From positions 62,001-126,000 of the forward strand of contig NW_026870554.1 of assembly GCF_963576545.1 (NCBI RefSeq): a stretch of 64,000 nucleotides of DNA. The letters are read 5' to 3'. Position 1 is the stretch's first letter; each line of letters starts with the position of its first letter. Shown here one piece after another: positions 1 to 8,511 of the stretch. The DNA is from Limanda limanda (taxonomy: Eukaryota; Chordata; Actinopteri; Pleuronectiformes; Pleuronectidae). Below the pieces are notes generated by a model. That model saw only the letters and a list, made by a program, of their open reading frames with translations, was not told the origin of the DNA and did not search any database. Both the position numbers and the translations under genes were made by a program.

Positions 1-89
1 CCAAATGTCACTAAACAGCTGGAAACGGGGAGATAAGCCTTTTTTGGAAGCATTGATTAAGATTTCTGACTTTTTCATCACATGTCAGC
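1..89 (+). repeat. Half-monomer A (A1 subtype)
   Basis: This is the left half of the 177-bp unit. It aligns to bases 90-177 with strong blocks (CCAA-TGTCA, GCTGGAAAC, GGGAGATAAGCC, TTTTTTGGAAG, TTTTCATCACA) and a divergent centre (about 51-70). This shows that the monomer arose by duplicating an ~88-bp ancestor. Distinguishing features of A are CAGCTG (a PvuII site) just before the GGAAAC core, CGGGG after it, and GATTTCTGAC before the second T tract. Confidence 0.9.
14..30 (+). other. CENP-B-box-like motif in half A (partial)
   Basis: Aligned to the mammalian CENP-B box, YTTCGTTGGAARCGGGA, this stretch has the contiguous block TGGAAACGGG plus the G at box position 5, so 11 of 17 positions match. 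Of the nine positions usually treated as essential (NTTCGNNNNANNCGGGN) it has six: G5, A10, C13, G14, G15 and G16. The TTC at box positions 2-4 is missing. Nearly every A-half has it, with rare changes such as TGTAAACGAGG and GCGGGAAACGGGG. Binding is not demonstrated and convergence or chance is possible. Confidence 0.35.
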
Positions 90-177
90 CCAAGTGTCAG
101 AAAAGCGCTGGAAACAGGGAGATAAGCCTTTTTTGGAAGAAATGGTTAAATTCTTGAATTTTTCATCACACATCATC
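90..177 (+). repeat. Half-monomer B (B1 subtype)
   Basis: This is the right half of the 177-bp unit, paralogous to bases 1-88. Distinguishing features are AGCGCT (an AfeI/Eco47III site) in place of CAGCTG, ACAGGG instead of ACGGGG after the core, GAAATGGTTAAATTCTTGAA in the centre, and CACACATCATC at the end. In other monomers B changes to GATCTGCC with T7 and AAAAGG (B2), with TTATATTC (B3), to GATAAGCC with AAAAGG (B4), or to rarer forms. Confidence 0.9.
103..119 (+). other. CENP-B-box-like motif in half B (complementary partial)
   Basis: The paralogous stretch in half B also matches 11 of 17 CENP-B box positions and 6 of the 9 essential ones, but a different set. It keeps C4 and G5 (the CG on the left) with A10, C13, G15 and G16, and loses G14 because the core reads GGAAACAGGG. 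Half A keeps the right side of the box and half B keeps more of the left. The resemblance is seen; any function is conjecture. Confidence 0.3.
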
Positions 178-354
178 CCAAATGTCACTAAACAGCTGGA
201 AACGGGGAGATCAGCCTTTTTTAGAAGCATTGATTAAGATTTCTGACTTTTTCATCACATGTCAGCCCAAGTGTCAGAAAAGCGCTGGAAACAGGGAGAT
301 AAGCCTTTTTTGGAAGAAAAGGTTAAATTCTTGAATTTTTCATCACACATCATC

Positions 355-531
355 CCAAATGTCACTAAACAGCTGGAAACGGGGAGATAAGCCTTTTTTG
401 GAAGCAATGGTTAACATTTTGACTTTTTCATCACATATCAGCTCCAGTGTCAGAAAAGCGCTGGAAACAGGGAGATCTGCCTTTTTTTGGAAGAAAAGGT
501 TAAATTCTTGAATTTTTCATCACACATCATC
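355..531 (+). repeat. First A2/B2 monomer (second main monomer type)
   Basis: This is the alternative major monomer type. Its A-half centre reads GCAATGGTTAACATTTTGAC, including a GTTAAC HpaI site, followed by ATATCAGCTCCAGTGTCAG. The B-half reads GATCTGCC with a T7 tract, then GGAAGAAAAGGTTAAATTC. A2/B2 monomers often occur in pairs (for example 355-708) and mark fixed positions inside the heptamer and nonamer HORs. The AATGGTTAA core of A2 is closer to half B than to A1. Confidence 0.9.
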
Positions 532-1595
532 CCAAATGTCACTAAACAGCTGGAAACGGGGAGATAAGCCTTTTTTGGAAGCAATGGTTAACATTTTGAC
601 TTTTTCATCACATATCAGCTCCAGTGTCAGAAAAGCGCTGGAAACAGGGAGATCTGCCTTTTTTTGGAAGAAAAGGTTAAATTCTTGAATTTTTCATCAC
701 ACATCATCCCAAATGTCACTAAACAGCTGGAAACGGGGAGATAAGCCTTTTTTGGAAGCATTGATTAAGATTTCTGACTTTTTCATCACATGTCAGCCTA
801 AGTGTCAGAAAAGCGCTGGAAACAGGGAGATATGCCTTTTTTGGAAGAAATGGTTAAATTCTTGAATTTTTCATCACACATCATCCCAAATGTCACTAAA
901 CAGCTGGAAACGGGGAGATAAGCCTTTTTTGGAAGCATTGATTAAGATTTCTGACTTTTTCATCACATGTCAGCCCAAGTGTCAGAAAAGCGCTGGAAAC
1001 AGGGAGATCTGCCTTTTTTTGGAAGAAAAGGTTATATTCTTGAATTTTTCATCACACATCATCCCAAATGTCACTAAACAGCTGGAAACGGGGAGATCAG
1101 CCTTTTTTGGAAGCATTGATTAAGATTTCTGACTTTTTCATCACATGTCAGCCCAAGTGTCAGAAAAGCGCTGGAAACAGGGAGATCTGCCTATTTTTGG
1201 AAGAAAAGGTTATATTCTTGAATTTTTCATCACACATCATCCCAAATGTCACTAAACAGCTGGAAACGGGGAGATAAGCCTTTTTTGGAAGCATTGATTA
1301 AGATTTCTGACTTTTTCATCACATGTCAGCCCAAGTGTCAGAAAAGCGCTGGAAACAGGGAGATCTGCCTTTTTTGGAAGAAATGGTTAAATTCTTGAAT
1401 TTTTCATCACACATCATCCCAAATGTCACTAAACAGCTGGAAACGGGGAGATAAGCCTTTTTTGGAAGCATTGATTAAGATTTCTGACTTTTTCATCACA
1501 TGTCAGCCCAAGTGTCAGAAAAGCGCTGGAAACAGGGAGATAAGCCTTTTTTGGAAGAAATGGTTAAATTCTTGAATTTTTCATCACACATCATC

Positions 1596-1772
1596 CCAAA
1601 TGTCACTAAACAGCTGGAAACGGGGAGATCAGCCTTTTTTAAGCATTGATTAAGATTTTCTGACTTTTTCATCTCATGTCAGCCCAAGTGTCAGACAAAG
1701 CGCTGGAAACAGGGAGATAAGCCTTTTTTGGAAGAAAAGGTTAAATTCTTGAATTTTTCATCACACATCATC
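1596..1772 (+). repeat. Degenerate monomer with clustered private changes
   Basis: This monomer has several changes not seen in its relatives: a 3-bp loss after the T6 tract (TTTTTTAAGC instead of TTTTTTGGAAGC), an extra T in GATTTTCTGAC, TCTCATG instead of TCACATG, and an extra base in CAGACAAAGCG. The following monomer begins CACTAAACCAGC, another 1-bp insertion, and a few hundred bases on, about 1976-1983, reads AAACGGGAGAT with one G lost. The surrounding monomers are otherwise near consensus. Confidence 0.75.
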
Positions 1773-2127
1773 CCAAATGTCACTAAACCAGCTGGAAACG
1801 GGGAGATACGCCTTTTTTGGAAGCAATGGTTAACATTTTGACTTTTTCATCACATATCAGCTCCAGTGTCAGAAAAGCGCTGGAAACAGGGAGATCTGCC
1901 TTTTTTTGGAAGAAAAGGTTAAATTCTTGAATTTTTCATCACACATCATCCCAAATGTCACTAAACAGCTGGAAACGGGAGATAAGCCTTTTTTGGAAGC
2001 ATTGATTAAGATTTCTGACTTTTTCATCACATGTCAGCCCAAGTGTCAGAAAAGCGCTGGAAACAGGGAGATCTGCCTTTTTTTGGAAGAAAAGGTTATA
2101 TTCTTGAATTTTTCATCACACATCATC

Positions 2128-3898
2128 CCAAATGTCACTAAACAGCTGGAAACGGGGAGATCAGCCTTTTTTGGAAGCATTGATTAAGATTTCTGACTTT
2201 TTCATCACATGTCAGCCCAAGTGTCAGAAAAGCGCTGGAAACAGGGAGATCTGCCTTTTTTTGGAAGAAAAGGTTATATTCTTGAATTTTTCCTCACACA
2301 TCATCCCAAATGTCACTAAACAGCTGGAAACTGGGAGATAAGCCTTTTTTGGAAGCAATGGTTAACATTTTGACTTTTTCATCACATATCAGCTCCAGTG
2401 TCAGAAAAGCGCTGGAAACAGGGAGATCGGCCTTTTTTGGAAGAAAAGGTTAAATTCTTGAATTTTTCATCACACATAATCCCCAAATGTCACTAAACAG
2501 CTGGAAACGGGGAGATAAGCCTTTTTTGGAAGCATTGATTAAGATTTCTGACTTTTTCATCACATGTCAGCCCAAGTGTCAGAAAAGCGCTGGAAACAGG
2601 GAGATAAGCCTTTTTTGGAAGAAATGGTTAAATTCTTGAATTTTTCATCACACATCATCCCAAATGTCACTAAACAGCTGTAAACGAGGAGATAAGCCTT
2701 TTTGGAAGCATTGATTAAGATTTCTATCTTTTTCATCACATGTCAGCCCAAGTGTCAGAAAAGCGCTGGAAACAGGGAGATAAGCCTTTTTTGGAAGAAA
2801 TGGTTAAATTCTTGAATTTTTCATCACACATCATCCCAAATGTCACTTAACAGCTGGAAACGGGGAGATAAGCCTTTTTTGGAAGCAATGGTTAACATTT
2901 TGACTTTTTCATCACATATCAGCTCCAGTGTCAGAAAAGCGCTGGAAACAGGGAGATCTGCCTTTTTTTGGAAGAAAAGGTTAAATTCTTGAATTTTTCA
3001 TCACACATCATCCCAAATGTCACTAAACAGCTGGAAACGGGGAGTTCAGCCTTTTTTGGAAGCATTGATTAAGATTTCTGACTTTTTCATCACATGTCAG
3101 CCCAAGTGTCAGAAAAGCGCTGGAAACAGGGAGATCTGCCTTTTTTTGGAAGAAAAGGTTATATTCTTGAATTTTTCCTCACACATCATCCCAAATGTCA
3201 CTAAACAGCTGGAAACTGGGAGATAAGCCTTTTTTGGAAGCAATGGTTAACATTTTGACTTTTTCATCACATATCAGCTCCAGTGTCAGAAAAGCGCTGG
3301 AAACAGGGAGATCGGCCTTTTTTTGGAAGAAAAGGTTAAATTCTTGAATTTTTCATCACACATAATCCCAAATGTCACTAAACAGCTGGAAACGGGGAGA
3401 TAAGCCTTTTTTGGAAGCATTGATTAAGATTTCTGACTTTTTCATCACATGTCAGCCCAAGTGTCAGAAAAGCGCTGGAAACAGGGAGATAAGCCTTTTT
3501 TGGAAGAAATGGTTAAATTCTTGAATTTTTCATCACACATCATCCCAAATGTCACTAAACAGCTGTAAACGAGGAGATAAGCCTTTTTTGGAAGCATTGA
3601 TTAAGATTTCTATCTTTTTCATCACATGTCAGCCCAAGTGTCAGAAAAGCGCTGGAAACAGGGAGATAAGCCTTTTTTGGAAGAAATGGTTAAATTCTTG
3701 AATTTTTCATCACACATCATCCCAAATGTCACTTAACAGCTGGAAACGGGGAGATAAGCCTTTTTTGGAAGCAATGGTTAACATTTTGACTTTTTCATCA
3801 CATATCAGCTCCAGTGTCAGAAAAGCGCTGGAAACAGGGAGATCTGCCTTTTTTTGGAAGAAAAGGTTAAATTCTTGAATTTTTCATCACACATCATC
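2128..3898 (+). repeat. Two copies of an 885-bp pentameric HOR
   Basis: Five ordered monomers occur twice, starting at 2128 and 3013. They are: (1) A1 with TTATATTC and TTTTTCCTCACAC; (2) A2 with AAACTGGGAG, GATCGGCC and CACATAATCCC; (3) A1/B1; (4) A1 with CTGTAAACGAGG and TTTCTATC; (5) A2/B2 with GTCACTTAACAGC. The first copy starts GATCAGCC and the second GAGTTCAGCC. The same pentamer recurs at 8512, 9398, 31211, 36710 and 37596, and in a modified form (TTTCTGTCTTC, CTTGAGTTTTTC) at 12055, 13649 and 40253. Confidence 0.88.
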
Positions 3899-5138
3899 CC
3901 AAATGTCACTAAACAGCTGGAAACGGGGAGATAAGCCTTTTTTGGAAGCATTGATTAAGATTTCTGACTTTTTCATCACATGTCAGCCCAAGTGTCAGAA
4001 AAGCGCTGGAAACAGGGAGATAAGCCTTTTTTGGAAGAAAAGGTTAAATTCTTGAATTTTTCATCACACATCATCCCAAATGTCACTAAACAGCTGGAAA
4101 CGGGGAGATAAGCCTTTTTTGGAAGCAATGGTTAACATTTTGACTTTTTCATCACATATCAGCTCCAGTGTCAGAAAAGCGCTGGAAACAGGGAGATCTG
4201 CCTTTTTTTGGAAGAAAAGGTTAAATTCTTGAATTTTTCATCACACATCATCCCAAATGTCACTAAACAGCTGGAAACGGGGAGATAAGCCTTTTTTGGA
4301 AGCAATGGTTAACATTTTGACTTTTTCATCACATATCAGCTCCAGTGTCAGAAAAGCGCTGGAAACAGGGAGATCTGCCTTTTTTTGGAAGAAAAGGTTA
4401 AATTCTTGAATTTTTCATCACACATCATCCCAAATGTCACTAAACAGCTGGAAACGGGGAGATAAGCCTTTTTTGGAAGCATTGATAAAGATTTCTGACT
4501 TTTTCATCACATGTCAGCCCAAGTGTCAGAAAAGCGCTGGAAACAGGGAGATAAGCCTTTTTTGGAAGAAATGGTTAAATTCTTGAATTTTTCATCACAC
4601 ATCATCCCAAATGTCACTAAACAGCTGGAAACGGGGAGATAAGCCTTTTTTGGAAGCATTGATTAAGATTTCTGACTTTTTCATCACATGTCAGCCCAAG
4701 TGTCAGAAAAGCGCTGGAAACAGGGAGATAAGCCTTTTTTGGAAAAAAAGGTTAAATTCTTTAATTTTTCATCACACATCATCCCAAATGTCACTAAACA
4801 GCTGGAAACGGGGACATAAGCCTTTTTTGGAAGCAATGGTTAACATTTTGACTTTTTCATCACATATCAGCTCCAGTGTCAGAAAAGCGCTGGAAACAGG
4901 GAGATCTGCCTTTTTTTGGAAGAAAAGGTTAAATTCTTGAATTTTTCATCACACATCATCCCAAATGTCACTAAACAGCTGGAAACGGGGAGATAAGCCT
5001 TTTTTGGAAGCATTGATTAAGATTTCTGACTTTTTCATCACATGTCAGCCCAAGTGTCAAAAAAGCGCTGGAAACAGGGAGATCTGCCTTTTTTTGGAAG
5101 AAAAGGTTATATTCTTGAATTTTTCATCACACATCATC
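3899..5138 (+). repeat. Mixed monomers linking two HOR blocks
   Basis: Seven monomers: A1/B4, two A2/B2, A1 with GATAAAG and B1, A1 with a GGAAAAAAAGG B-half and CTTTAATTTTTC, A2 with GGGGACATAAGCC, and A1 with GTCAAAAAAGCG and TTATATTC. The same order recurs at 32097-33336 in the 28.2-kb duplicate. Nothing other than satellite is present. Confidence 0.85.
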
Positions 5139-5848
5139 CCAAATGTCACTAAACAGCTGGAAACGGGGAGATAAGCCTTTTTTGGAAGCAATGGTTAACA
5201 TTTTGACTTTTTTATCACATATCAGCTCCAGTGTCAGAAAAGCGCTGGAAACAGGGAGATCTGCCTTTTTTTGGAAGAAAAGGTTAAATTCTTGAATTTT
5301 TCATCACACATCATCCCAAATGTCACTAAACAGCTGGAAACGGGGAGATAAGGCTTTTTTTGGAAGCATTGATTAAGATTTCTGACGTTTTCATCACATG
5401 TCAGCCCAAGTGTCAGAAAAGCGCTGGAAACAGGGAGATAAGCCTTTTTTGGAAGAAAAGGTTAAATTCTTGAATTTTTCATCACACATCATCCCAAATG
5501 CCACTAAACAGCTGGAAACGGGGAGATAAGCCTTTTTTGGAAGCAATGGTTAACATTTTGACTTTTTTATCACATATCAGCTCCAGTGTCAGAAAAGCGC
5601 TGGAAACAGGGAGATCTGCCTTTTTTTGGAAGAAAAGGTTAAATTCTTGAATTTTTCATCACACATCATCCCAAATGTCACTAAACAGCTGGAAACGGGG
5701 AGATAAGGCTTTTTTTGGAAGCATTGATTAAGATTTCTGACGTTTTCATCACATGTCAGCCCAAGTGTCAGAAAAGCGCTGGAAACAGGGAGATAAGCCT
5801 TTTTTGGAAGAAAAGGTTAAATTCTTGAATTTTTCATCACACATCATC
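5139..5848 (+). repeat. 355-bp dimeric HOR, two copies
   Basis: Two monomers alternate twice, starting at 5139 and 5494: an A2 with TTTTTTATCAC and B2, then an A1 with GATAAGGCTTTTTTTGG, CTGACGTTTTC and B4. The second dimer also carries AATGCCACTAAAC at its own start; that change lies outside the shared signature. The tandem pair recurs at 27838-28547 and at 33337-34046. Confidence 0.88.
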
Positions 5849-6025
5849 CCAAATGTCACTAAACAGCTGGAAACGGGGAGATAAGCCTTTTTTGGAAGCA
5901 TTGATTAAGATTTCTGACTTTTTCATCACATGTCAGCCCAAGTGTCAGAAAAGCGCTGGAAACAGGGAGATAAGCCTTTTTTGGAAGAAATGGTTAAATT
6001 CTTGAATTTTTCATCACACATCATC

Positions 6026-7803
6026 CCAAATGTCACTAAACAGCCGGAAACGGGGAGATAAGCCTTTTTTGGAAGCATTGATTAAGATTTCTGACTTTTT
6101 CATCACATGTCAGCCCAAGTGTCAAAAAAGCGCTGGAAACAGGGAAGATCTGCCTTTTTTTGGAAGAAAAGGTTATATTCTTGAATTTTTCATCACACAT
6201 CATCCCAAATGTCACTAAACAGCTGGCAACGGGGAGATAAGCCTTTTTTGGAAGCATTGATTAAGATTTCTGACTTTTTCATCACATGTCAGCCCAAGTG
6301 TCAAAAAAGCGCTGGAAACAGGGAGATCTGCCTTTTTTTGGAAGAAAAGGTTATTTTCTTGAATTTTTCATCACACATCATCCCAAATGTCACTAAACAG
6401 CTGGAAACGGGGAGATAAGCCTTTTTTGGAAGCATTGATTAAGATTTCTGACTTTTTCATCACATGTCGGCCAAAGTGTCAAAAAAGCGCTGGAAACAGG
6501 GAGATCTGCCTTTTTTTGGAAGAAAAGGTTATATTCTTGAATTTTTCATCACACATCATCCCAAATGTCACTAAACAGCTGGAAACGGGGAGATAAGCCT
6601 TTTTTGGAAGCAATGGTTAACATTTTGACTTTTTCATCACATATCAGCTCCAGTGTCAGAAATGCGCTGGAAACAGGGAGATCTGCCTTTTTTTGGAAGA
6701 AAAGGTTAAATTCTTGAATTTTTCATCACACATCATCCCAAATGTCACTAAACAGCTGGAAACGGGGAGATAAGCCTTTTTTGGAAGCATTGATTAAGAT
6801 TTCTGACTTTTTCATCACATGTCAGCCCAAGTGTCAGAAAAGCGCTGGAAACAGGGAGATAAGCCTTTTTTGGAAGAAATGGTTAAATTCTTGAATTTTT
6901 CATCACACATCATCCCAAATGTCACTAAACAGCCGGAAACGGGGAGATAAGCCTTTTTTGGAAGCATTGATTAAGATTTCTGACTTTTTCATCACATGTC
7001 AGCCCAAGTGTCAAAAAAGCGCTGGAAACAGGGAAGATCTGCCTTTTTTTGGAAGAAAAGGTTATATTCTTGAATTTTTCATCACACATCATCCCAAATG
7101 TCACTAAACAGCTGGCAACGGGGAGATAAGCCTTTTTTGGAAGCATTGATTAAGATTTCTGACTTTTTCATCACATGTCAGCCCAAGTGTCAGAAAAGCG
7201 CTGGAAACAGGGAGATCTGCCTTTTTTTGGAAGAAAAGGTTATTTTCTTGAATTTTTCATCACACATCATCCCAAATGTCACTAAACAGCTGGAAACGGG
7301 GAGATAAGCCTTTTTTGGAAGCATTGATTAAGATTTCTGACTTTTTCATCACATGTCGGCCAAAGTGTCAAAAAAGCGCTGGAAACAGGGAGATCTGCCT
7401 TTTTTTGGAAGAAAAGGTTATATTCTTGAATTTTTCATCACACATCATCCCAAATGTCACTAAACAGCTGGAAACGGGGAGATAAGCCTTTTTTGGAAGC
7501 AATGGTTAACATTTTGACTTTTTCATCACATATCAGCTCCAGTGTCAGAAATGCGCTGGAAACAGGGAGATCTGCCTTTTTTTGGAAGAAAAGGTTAAAT
7601 TCTTGAATTTTTCATCACACATCATCCCAAATGTCACTAAACAGCTGGAAACGGGGAGATAAGCCTTTTTTGGAAGCATTGATTAAGATTTCTGACTTTT
7701 TCATCACATGTCAGCCCAAGTGTCAGAAAAGCGCTGGAAACAGGGAGATAAGCCTTTTTTGGAAGAAATGGTTAAATTCTTGAATTTTTCATCACACATC
7801 ATC
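6026..7803 (+). repeat. Two copies of an 889-bp pentameric HOR
   Basis: Five monomers recur in order, starting at 6026 and 6915: (1) CAGCCGGAAAC with GTCAAAAAAGCG and GGGAAGATCTGCC; (2) CTGGCAACGGGG with TTATTTTC; (3) A1 with ATGTCGGCCAAAGTG; (4) A2 with GTCAGAAATGCG; (5) A1/B1. The only difference I noted is that the second copy has GTCAGAAAAGCG in monomer 2 where the first has GTCAAAAAAGCG. Further copies lie at 28725, 29614 (first three monomers), 34224 and 35113. Confidence 0.9.
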
Positions 7804-8511
7804 CCAAATGTCACTAAACAGCTGGAAACGGGGAGATCAGCCTTTTTTGGAAGCATTGATTAAGATTTCTGACTTTTTCATCACATGTCAGCCCAAGTGT
7901 CAAAAAAGCGCTGGAAACAGGGAAGATCTGCCTTTTTTTGGAAGAAAAGGTTATATTCTTGAATTTTTCATCACACATCATCCCAAATGTCACTAAACAG
8001 CTGGAAACGGGGAGATAAGCCTTTTTTGGAAGCATTGATTAAGATTTCTGACTTTTTCATCACATGTCAGCCCAAGTGTCAGAAAGCGCTGGAAACAGGG
8101 AGATCTGCCTTTTTTTGGAAGAAAAGGTTATATTCTTGAATTTTTAATCACACATCATCCCAAATGTCACTAAACAGCGGGAAACGGGGAGATAAGCCTT
8201 TTTTGGAAGCATTTATTCAGATTTCTGACTTTTTCATCACATGTCAGCCCAAGTGTCAGAAAAGCGCTGGAAACAGGGAGATAAGCCTTTTTTGGAAGAA
8301 ATGGTTAAATTCTTGAATTTTTCATCACACATCATCCCAAATGTCACTAAACAGCTGGAAACGGGGAGATAAGCCTTTTTTGGAAGCAATGGTTAACATT
8401 TTGACTTTTTCATCACATATCAGCTCGTGTCAGAAAAGCGCTGGAAACAGGGAGATCTGCCGTTTTTTGGAAGAAAAGTTTAAATTCTTGAATTTTTCAT
8501 CACACATCATC
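7804..8511 (+). repeat. Four-monomer block bridging the pentamer families
   Basis: Four distinctive monomers: A1 with GATCAGCC and GGGAAGATCTGCC; A1 with GTCAGAAAGCG (one A fewer) and TTTTTAATCAC; A1 with CAGCGGGAAAC and GCATTTATTCAG; and an A2 with CAGCTCGTGTCAG and GCCGTTTTTTGG. The order is repeated at 36002-36709. Parts reappear rearranged at 30148-30500. Confidence 0.87.
8337..8511 (+). repeat. 175-bp A2 monomer with 2-bp deletion
   Basis: This A2 monomer reads CAGCTCGTGTCAG where A2 normally reads CAGCTCCAGTGTCAG, a loss of two bases, and has GCCGTTTTTTGG in its B-half. The same combination appears at 25180-25354, 36535-36709 and 60266-60440, so these four monomers descend from one mutant copy. 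It is a useful tracer for long-range rearrangement. Confidence 0.88.

Larger units (their letters stand above)
1..177 (+). repeat. Representative monomer (A1/B1 type)
   Basis: The first full monomer serves as reference. Within it: CCAAATGTCACT at 1-12, CTGGAAACGGGG at 19-30, a T6 tract at 40-45, GCATTGATTAAG at 50-61, a T5 tract at 71-75, CAGCCCAAGTGTCAG at 86-100, AGCGCTGGAAACAGGG at 104-119, a T6 tract at 129-134, GGTTAAATTCTTG at 144-156, and TTTTTCATCACACATCATC at 159-177. Hand-counted GC is 68 of 177. The length is 3 x 59, so reading frames stay in register from one 177-bp monomer to the next. Monomers with a T7 tract in B and an A1 half are 178 bp. Confidence 0.95.
1..2127 (+). repeat. 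Heptamer-type block, left edge of window
   Basis: Twelve monomers carry the same variant order as 20924-23227 and 49110-51413. In order: an A1/B1 monomer; one with GATCAGCC and TTTTTTAGAAG; two A2/B2 monomers; an A1 with CAGCCTAAG and GATATGCC; an A1 with TTATATTC; GATCAGCC with GCCTATTTTTGG; then A1/B5, A1/B1, a GATCAGCC monomer and an A2 with GATACGCC. The offset to the later block changes from 20923 to 21100 after the GATCAGCC/B4 monomer because one A2/B2 monomer is absent here. Confidence 0.85.

Noticed and set aside
1031..1040. TATA-like GGTTATATTC in B3 halves as a promoter
   Set aside because: It is a one-base variant of GGTTAAATTC repeated in many monomers, with no downstream gene or other promoter element.
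4611..4940. Longest open frame class (109 codons), also at 32809-33138 and 36714-37043
   Set aside because: It is three consecutive half-monomers or more read through because of indels. The same peptide pieces recur in every monomer and no known domain or constraint is visible. It is satellite sequence, not a gene.
6036..6257. Minus-strand open frames of 72-80 codons (also at 6925, 7814, 28735, 29602, 34234, 35123, 36012, 41149, 50538, 60097)
   Set aside because: They appear only where local 1-bp indels remove a stop in the antisense frame of the repeat. They overlap plus-strand frames of the same kind and have no independent support.
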